A stretch of DNA of 64,000 nucleotides from JASLDZ01 sp965199975 (GTDB lineage Bacteria > Pseudomonadota > Alphaproteobacteria > Caulobacterales > Caulobacteraceae): NCBI GenBank assembly GCA_965199975.1, contig OZ241340.1:1116001-1180000 (forward strand), written 5' to 3'. Below the pieces are notes generated by a model. That model worked only from the letters and a program-made list of their open reading frames with translations, was not told the origin of the DNA and did not search any database. Of the stretch, positions 1 to 9,905 are shown piece by piece. Position numbers and translations under genes: made by a program. How positions within the stretch are numbered: the first letter of the stretch is position 1; the number at the start of each line of letters is the position of its first letter.

Positions 1-840
1 ACGCTGCTCGTCGAGTTCGTCAGCGGCATGAGCGGCACCGGCTCGCTGATGGGGTCGTTCGAGCAGACACAGCGCCTGCTCTCCTCCTTCCTGCCCCCGG
101 ATCGGGTGGAAGGCATGATGGAGGAGCTGAGGGGCCCCGCGGGCCGCACCATGTGGGACAAGCTCGCCAACGTGAACGAGGCGGTGCTCGCCAACTATTT
201 CAAGAACGAATACCCGCAGACGGTCGCGGTGGTGCTCTCCAAGATCAAGAGCGACCATGCCGCCCGCGTGCTGGGCGTGCTGCCGGAGGACTTCGCGCTC
301 GAAGTGGTGCAGCGGATGCTGCGGATGGAGCCGGTGCAGCGCGAGATTCTCGACAAGATCGAGGCGACCCTGCGGGTCGAGTTCATGTCCAACCTGGCGC
401 GCACCTCCAAGCGCGACAGCCATGAGCAGATGGCGGACATCTTCAACGCCTTCGACCGCGGCACCGAGGCGCGGTTCATCGGCGCGCTGGAGGAGCGCAA
501 CAAGGACTCGGCCGAGCGCATCCGCGCGTTGATGTTCATCTTCGAGGACCTCAACAAGCTCGACCCCGGCGGCGTGCAGACGCTGATGCGCGCCATCGAC
601 AAGGACCAGATGGCGCTGGCGCTGAAGGGCGCCTCGGACGGCCTGCGCGACCTGTTCTTCTCCAACATGAGCGAGCGCGCCGCCAAGATCATGCGCGAGG
701 ACATGGCCGCCATGGGCCCGGTGCGCATGAAGGACGTGGACGCCGCGCAGCTGGTGATGGTCAACGCCGCCAAGGACCTCGCCGGCCGCGGCGAGATCGT
801 CATCGCCGGCGCCTCGGCCGAAGACGAGCTGGTCTACTGA
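1..840 (+). CDS. fliG: Flagellar motor switch protein FliG (5' end outside window)
   Basis: FliG is the C-ring switch protein that couples the MS-ring to stator torque. The reading frame is already open at base 1 and runs for 279 residues to the stop, so about the first 60 residues of a typical 340-residue FliG lie upstream. The middle and C-terminal FliG domains are intact. Visible landmarks are the armadillo-like EYPQTVAVVLSKI segment, the charged helix containing ERIRALMFIFEDL, and the motif MSERAAKIMREDM near the C terminus. The stop codon overlaps the start of the fliH/flbE gene by one base (TGATG). The gene order that follows is that of the Caulobacter fliF operon, so fliF is expected just upstream. 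Confidence 0.97.
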   Translation, partial: TLLVEFVSGMSGTGSLMGSFEQTQRLLSSFLPPDRVEGMMEELRGPAGRTMWDKLANVNEAVLANYFKNEYPQTVAVVLSKIKSDHAARVLGVLPEDFALEVVQRMLRMEPVQREILDKIEATLRVEFMSNLARTSKRDSHEQMADIFNAFDRGTEARFIGALEERNKDSAERIRALMFIFEDLNKLDPGGVQTLMRAIDKDQMALALKGASDGLRDLFFSNMSERAAKIMREDMAAMGPVRMKDVDAAQLVMVNAAKDLAGRGEIVIAGASAEDELVY

Positions 841-1490
841 TGGCCTTCGCCACCCACCCCCCCTTCGCCTTCGACACGATCTTCGACGGCGACCGCGTGA
901 TCGCCCCGGTGCGGCCCCGCACCAGCGTCTCGCTGGAGGAGCTGGAGGCGGCGCGCGCCTCAGCCTTCGAAGATGGCCAGCGCTCGGCCGTGGCCCGCGC
1001 CGAGGCCGAGGCCGCCGCCGCCCTGGCCGAGGCGGTGCGCACCATCCGCGCCGGGCTGCAGGCGCTGAAGGGCGTGGCGCACGAGCATCGTGCGGCCTCC
1101 GCCGAACTTGCGCTGGCCTGCGGGCGCGCCGTCGCGGGCGCCGCGCTCGACACCTTCCCCGAGGCCGCCGCCACCGCCGCTCTCGAAGCCCTGGCGCGCG
1201 AGATCGACGCCCAGCCCCGCCTCCTCGTCCGCGCGGCGCCCGCGGGTGCCGAGCGCCTGCGAGCCAGCCTTGAGCAGGCGGCGGAGGCGGCGGGCTACAC
1301 AGGCCAGGTGGTGGTCAAGCCCGACGCCGCGCTCGCGCCCGCCGCCTTCCACTTCGACTGGGGCGAGGGCCGCGCCGCCTTTGATCCCGCGGCCGCCGAG
1401 GCGCGCATGCGCGCAGCGCTGGCCGCCGCCCTCGCCGCCGACGGCCTCCATGCCGAGCCCCCGCCGCTGGATCCGGAGTTCCGCCCGTGA
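840..1490 (+). CDS. fliH: FliH/FlbE-type flagellar export regulator
   Basis: This 216-residue protein sits in the slot occupied by flbE (the fliH equivalent) in the Caulobacter fliF operon. FliH proteins dimerise, bind the export ATPase FliI and tether it to the C-ring through FliN. The sequence is poorly conserved, as usual for the family. It has an Ala/Glu-rich helical central part (about residues 35-75, likely coiled coil) and a more conserved C-terminal domain ending around the FHFDWGEGRAAFDP segment. The start ATG overlaps the fliG stop by one base, and its own stop overlaps the GTG of fliN, so translation is probably coupled. The assignment rests largely on position and composition. Confidence 0.85.
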   Translation: MAFATHPPFAFDTIFDGDRVIAPVRPRTSVSLEELEAARASAFEDGQRSAVARAEAEAAAALAEAVRTIRAGLQALKGVAHEHRAASAELALACGRAVAGAALDTFPEAAATAALEALAREIDAQPRLLVRAAPAGAERLRASLEQAAEAAGYTGQVVVKPDAALAPAAFHFDWGEGRAAFDPAAAEARMRAALAAALAADGLHAEPPPLDPEFRP

Positions 1491-1807
1491 CCGACATGCA
1501 CCTGACCGAGTTCGAAGGGGGCGCGCTGCCCAGCGGCGACGAGGGCGAGAAGACCGCCGCCGACCTCTCCACCGTGTTCGACGTGCCGGTGAACATCCAG
1601 GCGGTGCTGGGCAAGGCGCAGCTGTCGGTCGCGCAGCTGCTCAAGCTCGGTTCCGGCAGCGTGCTCGAGCTCGACCGCAAGGTGGGCGAGGCCATCGACA
1701 TCTTCGTGAACAACCGCCTCGTCGCCCGCGGCGAGGTGGTGGTCGTGGAGGAGCGCCTGGGCGTGACCATGACCGAGATCATCAAGGACGGCGATCTCGC
1801 CTCCTGA
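1487..1807 (+). CDS. fliN: Flagellar motor switch protein FliN
   Basis: FliN is a C-ring protein with a SpoA (SPOA/FliMN) domain and is needed for switching and for docking the export apparatus. The 106-residue length is normal. After an acidic leader the SpoA domain covers about residues 28-100, with the family pattern VNIQAVLGKAQLSVAQLL, then LKLGSGSVLELDRKVG, then VARGEVVVVEERLGVTMTEI. The start is GTG at 1487, overlapping the upstream stop as GTGA. flbD follows after a gap of about 25 bases. Confidence 0.96.
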   Translation: MTDMHLTEFEGGALPSGDEGEKTAADLSTVFDVPVNIQAVLGKAQLSVAQLLKLGSGSVLELDRKVGEAIDIFVNNRLVARGEVVVVEERLGVTMTEIIKDGDLAS

Positions 1808-1832
1808 ACCCGACACGGTAGGATAGACAAGC

Positions 1833-3198
<1,366 letters not shown>

Positions 3199-3209
<11 letters not shown>

Positions 3210-4131
3210 GGTCTTCACCCGCCGCACGACGCTCGTCGCCGGCGCCGCCCTGGCGGCGAGTCCGGCGTTCGCCGCGCCCGTCTACGACACCGCGGGCCAG
3301 ACCTCGCTGGGCGCGGGCGCGCGCTTCGGCTGGTGGCGGCTCGACCTCGGCTCGGGCGCCCGCACCGGCGTGAACTCCACCCTGCGCCTGCCGATGTGCT
3401 CCAGCTTCAAGTGGCTGCTCGCCGCCTGCGTGCTGTGGCGCGTCGACGCCGGGCGCGAGCGGCTGGACACTCAGGTCAGCTTCGGGCCCGGCGACATCAA
3501 CGCGTACGCCCCCACGGCGCGCGCCGCCCTGTCCGCGGCCGGCGGTGGCGAGGCGCAGATGAGCGTCGCGGCCATGTGCGAAGCTGCGGTCGAACTCAGC
3601 GACAACACCGCCGCCGACCTGCTGCTCGCCCGCGTGGGCGGTCCCGCGGGCCTCACCGCCTGGCTGCGCGCCCACGGCGACGGCGTGACCCGTTGCGACC
3701 GCACCGAGCCTGCGCTCAACCTCGCGCCGCTGGGCGAGGTGCGCGACACCACCACGGCTCAGGCGATGGTCGGGAACCTGAAGCGGTTCCTCTACGGACC
3801 CACGCTGCAGCCCGCCTCGCGCGCTCGGTTGATGCACTGGATGCTGGGCTGCAAGACCGGCGAGCACCGTCTGCGCGCCGGCCTCGCGCCCGGCTGGCGG
3901 CTGGCGCACAAGACCGGCACCAACGATCTCGGCCGTGTCACGCCCGACGGCTCGGGCGGCGAGGCGGGCGATGTGGGGGTGCTGATCCCGCCCCGCGGCG
4001 CGCCCGTTCTGATCGCCGTCTACGTGGCGGGCTCGCGCCGCCCGGAAGCCGACGTCGACGCCTTCTTCGCCATGCTGGCCCGCACCACCATCGCCGACGT
4101 CACCAGCTATCGCAGCGTGCGCCGTGGGTGA
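3199..4131 (+). CDS. bla: Class A serine beta-lactamase
   Basis: This 310-residue secreted beta-lactamase has every class A motif in order: SxxK (Ser68-Ser-Phe-Lys71), SDN (134-136), the omega-loop ExxLN (Glu170 to Asn174) and KTG (238-240). The N-terminal TRRTTLVAGAALAASPAFA looks like a twin-arginine signal with an AxA cleavage site near residue 25. A Cys precedes the nucleophilic Ser, as in some class A carbapenemases, but the partner Cys two residues after KTG is absent (Thr-Asn instead), so that disulphide cannot form. The start overlaps flbD by 11 bases, placing the gene on the flagellar transcript. Function is predicted by motif; the substrate spectrum cannot be read from sequence. Confidence 0.88.
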
Positions 4132-4135
4132 GCTC

Positions 4136-4438
4136 TCACGCCGCGGCGATCAGCACCGGCAAGCTGCCGATCGTCTCGTCGGCGGTGTCGCGCGCCGACG
4201 CCAGGTCGTAGCGCGTCTGAAGGTTCATCCACAGCTCGGCGCTGGTGCTGAACACCTGGGCCAGCCGCAGCGCCGTGTCGGGCGTGACCGCAGTCTCCTC
4301 TCGCGCCAAGCGTTCCACGCGGGTGCGCGGCACACCCATCGACTTCGCCAGCCCATAGGCCGTGATCCCCAGCGGGATCATGAAGTCTTCCCGCAAGATT
4401 TCCCCCGGATGAACAGGGGGCAGGACGCGCTTGCTCAT
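4136..4438 (-). CDS. higA: HigA-family antitoxin (XRE helix-turn-helix)
   Basis: This 100-residue DNA-binding antitoxin begins with the VHPGEILREDFM segment diagnostic of the HigA/VapI family, followed by a helix-turn-helix (LAKSMGVPRTRVERLARE) and the typical LAQVFSTSAELWMNLQTRYDL tail. HigA neutralises HigB and represses their shared promoter. It lies 12 bases downstream of higB, so the order is toxin first, the normal higBA arrangement. The stop lies about four bases from the 3' end of the convergent beta-lactamase gene. Confidence 0.92.
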   Translation of the reverse strand: MSKRVLPPVHPGEILREDFMIPLGITAYGLAKSMGVPRTRVERLAREETAVTPDTALRLAQVFSTSAELWMNLQTRYDLASARDTADETIGSLPVLIAAA

Positions 4439-4450
4439 GCTCGAGCCTCC

Positions 4451-4738
4451 TCAGTGATAATCGACGAACTCGACATCCTCGGCCCCTCCGTCACGCCAAG
4501 TGAAGCACAGGCGGAACTGATCGTTGATCCGGATCGAGTGCTGTCCGCTCCGGTCTCCCCTCAGCGCTTCCAGCCGATTGCCGGGAGGAGCGCGGAGGTC
4601 GGAAAGCACGGCCGCGCTCGCCAGGAACTCCAGCTTGCGCTGAAGCGTGCGGACGAGCTTGGGCGGCAGGCTTCGGTCCGCCGCCTCGCCGTCGAGCACG
4701 GCGCGCAGACGCTCGTCGCGAAAGCTCAGGATCGCCAC
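4451..4738 (-). CDS. higB: HigB-type RelE-superfamily mRNA interferase toxin
   Basis: This is a 95-residue toxin of the RelE/HigB (plasmid maintenance killer) superfamily, which cleaves mRNA on the ribosome. It shows the family order: an N-terminal helical pair with KLVRTLQRKLEFLASA, then LRAPPGNRLEALRGDRSGQ, then the beta-strand pair HSIRINDQFRLCFTW and the terminal VEFVDYH, with the conserved Arg and His residues expected for activity. It is the promoter-proximal gene of the pair. Its start lies 46 bases from the divergent flhA start. It appears intact. Confidence 0.92.
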   Translation of the reverse strand: MAILSFRDERLRAVLDGEAADRSLPPKLVRTLQRKLEFLASAAVLSDLRAPPGNRLEALRGDRSGQHSIRINDQFRLCFTWRDGGAEDVEFVDYH

Positions 4739-4747
4739 GGTGGTAGC

Positions 4748-4764
4748 GTATCACGACACGATAC
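4748..4764. promoter_or_regulatory. Predicted HigA operator, palindrome upstream of higB
   Basis: A perfect inverted repeat GTATC-N7-GATAC sits ten bases upstream of the higB start codon and about 20 bases upstream of the flhA start. Position and symmetry fit an autoregulatory HigA site overlapping the higB promoter. Because the two starts are only 46 bases apart, binding here could also affect flhA. Inferred from symmetry and position only. Confidence 0.5.
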
Positions 4765-4784
4765 CTTCGTCGAGGCCGCCGCCC

Positions 4785-6893
4785 GTGGCTGATCTCGCGC
4801 TGGGCGCCCGCACCGATCTGGCCAAGCTCAGCCCCAGGGAGGTGTGGAGCTGGTTTGCGCGCGGCGAGGTGGGCCTCGCCGTCGGCGTCATCTGCATCAT
4901 CCTGCTCCTTGTGCTGCCGGTCCCGGCGATCCTGATCGACTTCCTGCTGGCGCTCTCCATCGCCAGCGCCGTGCTGATCCTGATGACGGCGCTCCTGATC
5001 AAGAAGCCGCTGGAGTTCACCGCCTTCCCGACGGTGCTGCTGGTCACCACGCTCTACCGGCTGGGGCTGGACATCGCCTCCACGCGGCTCGTGCTCACCC
5101 ACGGCCACGAGGGGGGAGACCCGGCCGGCCACGTGATCCAGGCCTTCGGTCAGCTGATGATGGGGGGCAACTTCATCATCGGGGTGATCATCTTCGCCAT
5201 CCTCGTGCTGGTGAACTTCGTCGTCATCACCAAGGGCTCGGGGCGCATCGCCGAAGTCTCGGCGCGCTTCACGCTGGACTCCATGCCCGGCAAGCAGATG
5301 GCCATCGACGCCGACCTCTCCGCCGGCCTGATCGACGACAAGGAAGCCAAGCGCCGAAGGAAGGAGCTGGAACAGGAGAGCACCTTCTTCGGCGCCATGG
5401 ACGGCGCGTCCAAGTTCGTGCGCGGCGACGCCATGGCGGGCTTGGTCATCGTCGGCGTCAACATCGTGGGCGGCCTGCTCATCGGGGTGATCCAGCACCA
5501 CGTGCCCCTGGGGATCGCCGCCTCGACCTATACGGTGCTCTCCATCGGCGAGGGGCTGGTCAGCCAGATCCCGGCGCTGGTGATCTCCATCGCCGCGGGC
5601 CTTTTGGTCTCCAAGGCGGGGGTGGAGGGCTCGGCCGACAAGGCGCTGGTCACCCAGCTGGCCAAGAACCCGATCAGCCTGGGGATGGTCTCGGCCACCG
5701 CGGGGATCGTGGGCCTGGTGCCCGGCATGCCGTTGATCCCTTTCGCGGCGATCTCGCTGGGCGCCGGCGTGCTGGCCTGGCGAACCGCGCGTGCGCCCAA
5801 CCCCGCCGCCGTCGAGGCCGCCCAGGCCGCCGCCGCCAAGGCCTCGGCGCCGGCCGAGGACGAGCCGATCTCCACCGCGCTCGCCATCGACGAGGTGAAG
5901 CTGGAGCTGGGCTACGGCCTCCTCGCCCTGATCAACGACACCGAGGGCCGCCGCCTCACCGACCAGATCCGCGCGCTGCGCCGCACGCTGGCGGCCGAGT
6001 TCGGCTTCGTGACGCCCTCGGTGCGCATCCTCGACAACATGCGCCTGCCCAGCCAGGGCTACCGCATCTCCATCCGCGAGATGGAGGCTGGCGTGGGCGA
6101 GGTGCGCCTGGGCTCTCTGATGGCCATGGACCCCCGGGGCGGCCAGGTGGAGCTGCCGGGCGACCACGTGCGCGAGCCCGCCTTCGGCCTGCCCGCCACC
6201 TGGGTGGCCGAGGACCTGCGCGAGGAGGCCACCTTCCGCGGCTACACCCTGGTGGACCCCGCCACGGTGCTGACCACCCACCTCACCGAGATCCTCAAGG
6301 AGGCCATGCCCGACCTCCTCGGTTACGCCGACGTGCAGAAGCTGATCCGCGACATGCCCGCCGACCAGAAGAAGCTGGCCGACGACCTGATCCCTTCGGT
6401 CATGCCGGCCACGACCGTGGTGCGGGTGCTGCAGGCGCTGTTGAAGGAGCGCGTCTCCATCCGCGACCTGCCGGGCATTCTCGAGGGCATAGGCGAGGCG
6501 GCGCCCCACACCACCGGCGTGGTGGCGCTGGTGGAGCACGTGCGCTCGCGCCTGGCGCGCCAGCTGTGCTTCGCCAACCGCGGCGAGGACGGGGCCCTGC
6601 CCATCGTCACACTCTCGCCCGACTGGGAGCACGCGTTCGCCTCGTCGCTCATCGGCCAGGGCGAGGAGAAGCAGCTGGCGCTGGCCCCCTCGCGCCTGGG
6701 CGACTTCATCCGCGAGGTGCGCGACACCTTCGAGCGCGCCGCCCAGATCGGCGAGGCCCCGGTGCTGCTCACCAGCCCCGGCGTGCGCCCCTACGTGCGC
6801 TCCATCGTCGAACGCTTCCGCGGCCAGACCACGGTGATGAGCCAGAACGAGGTCCACCCCCGCGCCCGCCTCAAGACCGTGGGCGTGGTGTGA
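4785..6893 (+). CDS. flhA: Flagellar type III export gate protein FlhA
   Basis: FlhA is the large export-gate component of the flagellar type III secretion system. Starting at the GTG at 4785 gives 702 residues, the normal family length. The frame stays open further upstream, but a longer start would run into the divergent higB gene. Eight hydrophobic segments occupy about residues 25-330, followed by the cytoplasmic domain that binds chaperone-substrate complexes. The FHIPEP-family signature is visible in the FTAFPTVLLVTTLYRLGLDIASTR segment and the GRIAEVSARFTLDSMPGKQM loop. A toxin-antitoxin pair and bla separate it from flbD. Confidence 0.97.
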   Translation: MADLALGARTDLAKLSPREVWSWFARGEVGLAVGVICIILLLVLPVPAILIDFLLALSIASAVLILMTALLIKKPLEFTAFPTVLLVTTLYRLGLDIASTRLVLTHGHEGGDPAGHVIQAFGQLMMGGNFIIGVIIFAILVLVNFVVITKGSGRIAEVSARFTLDSMPGKQMAIDADLSAGLIDDKEAKRRRKELEQESTFFGAMDGASKFVRGDAMAGLVIVGVNIVGGLLIGVIQHHVPLGIAASTYTVLSIGEGLVSQIPALVISIAAGLLVSKAGVEGSADKALVTQLAKNPISLGMVSATAGIVGLVPGMPLIPFAAISLGAGVLAWRTARAPNPAAVEAAQAAAAKASAPAEDEPISTALAIDEVKLELGYGLLALINDTEGRRLTDQIRALRRTLAAEFGFVTPSVRILDNMRLPSQGYRISIREMEAGVGEVRLGSLMAMDPRGGQVELPGDHVREPAFGLPATWVAEDLREEATFRGYTLVDPATVLTTHLTEILKEAMPDLLGYADVQKLIRDMPADQKKLADDLIPSVMPATTVVRVLQALLKERVSIRDLPGILEGIGEAAPHTTGVVALVEHVRSRLARQLCFANRGEDGALPIVTLSPDWEHAFASSLIGQGEEKQLALAPSRLGDFIREVRDTFERAAQIGEAPVLLTSPGVRPYVRSIVERFRGQTTVMSQNEVHPRARLKTVGVV

Positions 6894-7825
6894 GGAGCCT
6901 GCGCGCCCGCCTGTGGCTGGCGGCGCTCGTTCTGCTGGTCGGCGTCGGGGCGGTGGGCTGGACGCTGTACAGCTTCTCACGCGGCGCGGAGCCGGTAGGG
7001 CCGCCCACGCCGGGCGCTTCGCTGCAGGCGCCGCCGCCCGCGACCCCCTTCGCCGTCGCGCCTCCGGTCGCTGCGCAGGCTGCGCTCGCCTCTGCGGGCT
7101 GCGCCGACCCCGCTTTCGCCGCCGACGCGCAAGCCAACGCCGCGTCTCTGGCGGTCGTCGGCGCGCCTGGGATCGACTGGGCCGCCTACGCGCCCCTGGT
7201 GGCGCGCGAGACCGCCACGGGTTGCCCGCCGCAAAGCCCCGGCTTCGCTCGCGCCCTCGCCGCCTGGCGGGCCGCACACGGGCTGACGCCGCCCGGCGGC
7301 GCAATGGATGCGGCGACGTTCTCCGCCCTGACCGGCACCTGGAACCTGCGCCGCCCCTTCGTGCGCGCCAGCGCGGGCGGCGCCTGCCCGGCGAGCCCGC
7401 CGGAAGGCGAGCTGGCGATCGCCGCGCCGCAGGAGGGCTATGGCGGCAAGTCGGCGAAGCTCCTGCCCGGCGCGCTGGCGGCCTGGAGGCGCATGGTCGC
7501 CGAGGCGCGCGCCCAGGTTCCCCAGGTCGCCGCCGACCCGCGCCTCCTCACCCTGGTCTCGGGTTTTCGCGGCCCGCTGGAGGAGGCCGCGCGTTGCGCG
7601 CTCGGCGGCTGCGACGGCCACGTGCGCGCCCATTGCTCGGCCCACCGCACCGGCGCGGCCGTCGACCTCTACCTGGGCGACCCCGCCACATCCGCCGCCC
7701 CGGCCGACCGGCTCGCCAAGTCGCGAACGCCCGCCTACCGCTGGCTGGTGGCCAACGCCGATCGCTACGGCTTCGTCCCCTATCCGTTCGAGCCCTGGCA
7801 CTGGGAGTGGACCGGCGGCGCTTGA
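6890..7825 (+). CDS. M15-family D-alanyl-D-alanine carboxypeptidase (VanY-like), membrane-anchored
   Basis: The start is GTG at 6890, which overlaps the flhA stop and gives 311 residues. A single N-terminal membrane anchor (about residues 8-25) is followed by a Pro/Ala-rich linker, a helical region resembling a peptidoglycan-binding repeat, and a C-terminal peptidase M15B domain. Zinc ligands are visible in SAHRTGAAVDLYLG (His and Asp) and EPWHWEW (His), with the conserved SGFR segment before them. The family cleaves the terminal D-Ala of peptidoglycan peptides. Coupling to flhA suggests local wall remodelling during flagellar assembly, but that is inference. Confidence 0.88.
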   Translation: MRSLRARLWLAALVLLVGVGAVGWTLYSFSRGAEPVGPPTPGASLQAPPPATPFAVAPPVAAQAALASAGCADPAFAADAQANAASLAVVGAPGIDWAAYAPLVARETATGCPPQSPGFARALAAWRAAHGLTPPGGAMDAATFSALTGTWNLRRPFVRASAGGACPASPPEGELAIAAPQEGYGGKSAKLLPGALAAWRRMVAEARAQVPQVAADPRLLTLVSGFRGPLEEAARCALGGCDGHVRAHCSAHRTGAAVDLYLGDPATSAAPADRLAKSRTPAYRWLVANADRYGFVPYPFEPWHWEWTGGA

Positions 7826-7882
7826 CGCCCGGCCTTCCGACGGGCCTCTGCGCGGCCTGACCGTCGCCGCCCGGAGCTCGCC

Positions 7883-8644
7883 ATGCCCACCGCCTCCATC
7901 GCCCTCGTCACCGGCGCCAGCGCGGGCTTCGGCGAGGCGATCACGCGCCGCTTCGTGGCCGAGGGCCGCCGGGTCATCGCCGCCGCGCGGCGCACCGACA
8001 AGCTGCAGGCCTTGGCCGCCGACCTGGGCGAGGCGGTGCTGCCCTTCACCCTCGACGTCACCGACGCGCAGGCGATCGCGGCGCTGCCGGGCTCGCTTCC
8101 CGACGGCTGGCGCGAGGTCGACGTGCTGGTGAACAACGCCGGGCTGGCGTCCGGCCTCGCTCCGTTCCAGGAGGCCGATCCCGCAGGGCTGGATGCGATG
8201 ATGGCCACCGACGTGGTGGGCCTCGTGCACCTCACCCGCGCCCTCCTCCCCGCGATGGTGGAGCGCGGACGCGGCCACGTGGTGAACCTGGGCTCGGTGG
8301 CGGGCGACTATCCGTATCCCGGCGGCCATGTGTATGGGGCGGCAAAGGCCTTCGTGAAGCAGTTCACCCTCAACCTGAAGGCCGACCTGGTGGGCACGCA
8401 GGTGCGCGCCTCCAACATCGAGCCTGGCCTCGTCGGCGGCTCGGAGTTCAGCCAGGTGCGCTTCGGCGGCGACGTTGAGAAGGCGGCCAAGGTCTATGCG
8501 GGAACCGACCCGCTGATGCCCGACGACATCGCCGAGGCGGTGAGCTGGGTCGTCAACCTCCCCCCCCACGTCAACATCAACCGCATCGAGATGATGCCTA
8601 CCTGCCAGGGTCCCGGACCGACGGTGGTCAAGCGGCGGGGGTGA
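7883..8644 (+). CDS. Short-chain dehydrogenase/reductase, YdfG-like
   Basis: This 253-residue classical SDR has the Rossmann motif TGASAGFGEAI near residue 10, the NNAG motif, and a catalytic Ser...Tyr-X3-Lys set (LGSVAG then YGAAKAFVK). The sequence resembles the YdfG/serine 3-dehydrogenase group of NADP-dependent 3-hydroxy acid dehydrogenases, though the substrate is not determinable here. It begins 57 bases after the peptidase gene and may share its transcript. Confidence 0.88.
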   Translation: MPTASIALVTGASAGFGEAITRRFVAEGRRVIAAARRTDKLQALAADLGEAVLPFTLDVTDAQAIAALPGSLPDGWREVDVLVNNAGLASGLAPFQEADPAGLDAMMATDVVGLVHLTRALLPAMVERGRGHVVNLGSVAGDYPYPGGHVYGAAKAFVKQFTLNLKADLVGTQVRASNIEPGLVGGSEFSQVRFGGDVEKAAKVYAGTDPLMPDDIAEAVSWVVNLPPHVNINRIEMMPTCQGPGPTVVKRRG

Positions 8645-8698
8645 AGGGGCGCGGGCGGGCAGGGCCTGATCCGGGAGCGGCGCGCGCACCAACTTGGG

Positions 8699-8717
8699 CC
8701 TCGGCACAAGGCCGAGG
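8699..8717 (+). terminator. Stem-loop downstream of the SDR gene
   Basis: A 7-base perfect stem (CCTCGGC / GCCGAGG) with a 5-base loop lies about 55 bases beyond the SDR stop. There is no clear T-tract, so it is at best a weak or Rho-assisted terminator. Confidence 0.25.
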
Positions 8718-8895
8718 GAGGCGGACGCCGGGTGCGGGACGCGCGGCTCCGCTGCGTTCCGAACGTGTGACGGTGCGCGGCCGTGCTGCCTCCAGCCGCC
8801 CGGCCGACGACCGCTGTGAGGCGGCAGGCCTGGAAGAGGCGCGCGCCAGCTTGGCGCACGCTTGACAAGGTCGCGCCGCGAGCGTCCGTTCGGGC

Positions 8896-8915
8896 CGATC
8901 ACGTTTTCGTGATCG
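8896..8915. promoter_or_regulatory. Perfect palindrome just upstream of the DUF4349 gene
   Basis: CGATCACG-TTTT-CGTGATCG is an 8-4-8 perfect inverted repeat ending 15 bases before the TTG start of the following lipoprotein gene. It could be a repressor operator or a leader hairpin near the ribosome binding site. It stands out in an otherwise featureless 286-base intergenic stretch. Confidence 0.4.
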
Positions 8916-8930
8916 TTCGGGAGGTTCGCC

Positions 8931-9803
8931 TTGCGCATCCTGTCCCTCGGCTTGCTGGCGCTGTCGGCCGCCGCCGTCGTCGGCTGCAGCAGGCCGCCTT
9001 CGACCCGGGCGACCGCGCTCTCCGACTTGGCCCCCCGGACGCAGGCGGCCGGGGCCACGCCGGGCGCCAAGGATGCGTCGCCCGTGCCCCTGGGCCCGAC
9101 GCTGCCTCAGCTGGCCTATAGCTATCAGGCGCAGGTGCAGGCCTCCGCCGACGCCATCCCAGGGCTGCTCGCGCGCCAGGAGGCGGCCTGCCAGCGGGCG
9201 GGCGCGGCCGTTTGCCAGGTGATCGGCGCCGAGCGCGCCACCGAGCAGGACGACGCCCACGCCGAGCTCAAGCTGCGCGCGCAGCCGGCGTGGCTGCGCA
9301 CGTTCCGCGACGGCCTGGCGGCCGATGTGCGCCCCTTCGGCGGCAAGGTGACTTCGACCTCGACCACCAGCGAGGACCTCACGCGCGACATCGTCGACAC
9401 CGACGCGGCGCTGCGCGCGAAGAGCGTGCTCGCCGAGCGGCTGCAGCAGCTGCTCGCCACCCACCAGGGCAAGCTGTCGGACCTGCTCGACGTGGAAAAG
9501 GCGCTGGCGCAGACGCAGGGTGAGATCGACGCCGCCCGATCGGAACTCGCGGTCATGCACGCCCGCGTGGATACCTCCGACCTGACTCTGACCTACACCT
9601 CGCGCCTCGCCTTCACCGGCGCCTGGCGCCCGGTGGGGGAGGCGGCGCGGGGCGCCGTTGCGGTGTTCGCCCAGGCGGTGGCCGCCATGATCGTCCTGAT
9701 CGCAGCGCTGGCGCCGTTCGCGATCCTGGGGGCGGCTGGCGTGGTGCTGTGGCGCTGGCTGCGCCGCCACGGGCGACGAGCCGCGCCCTCGCCAGCGGAC
9801 TGA
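8931..9803 (+). CDS. DUF4349 domain lipoprotein
   Basis: This is a 290-residue lipoprotein with a signal peptide ending in the lipobox VVGC (Cys near residue 19). The DUF4349 region covers about residues 90-285 and includes a predicted coiled coil (about 165-200, LLATHQGKLSDLLDVEKALAQ and following) and a C-terminal membrane segment (about 248-275) followed by Arg/His residues. The start is TTG at 8931, chosen because a GGGAGG ribosome binding site lies six bases upstream. Its role is unknown. The family is common in envelopes and is thought to span or tether membranes. Confidence 0.85.
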   Translation: MRILSLGLLALSAAAVVGCSRPPSTRATALSDLAPRTQAAGATPGAKDASPVPLGPTLPQLAYSYQAQVQASADAIPGLLARQEAACQRAGAAVCQVIGAERATEQDDAHAELKLRAQPAWLRTFRDGLAADVRPFGGKVTSTSTTSEDLTRDIVDTDAALRAKSVLAERLQQLLATHQGKLSDLLDVEKALAQTQGEIDAARSELAVMHARVDTSDLTLTYTSRLAFTGAWRPVGEAARGAVAVFAQAVAAMIVLIAALAPFAILGAAGVVLWRWLRRHGRRAAPSPAD

Positions 9804-9905
9804 GACCGCCAAGCGCAGGGCGCCCGGTACGGAGGCGGCGGCGCCTTCCGATCAAAGGAACGCTTCGCGCGTCAAGGGCTTAGCCAGCGGTATGGGAGTC
9901 TCGCC

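Noticed and set aside
4491..7304. Very long minus-strand open frame (over 900 codons) opposite flhA
   Set aside because: It is antisense to well-conserved flhA, and its product is rich in His, Arg, Gly and Ala as expected from the reverse frame of GC-rich coding DNA.
8641..8895. Possible extra copies of the 14 kb inverted-repeat family near 8.7 kb and 10.1 kb
   Set aside because: These gaps share short GC-rich words with the 14 kb arms, but I could not align them convincingly by eye.
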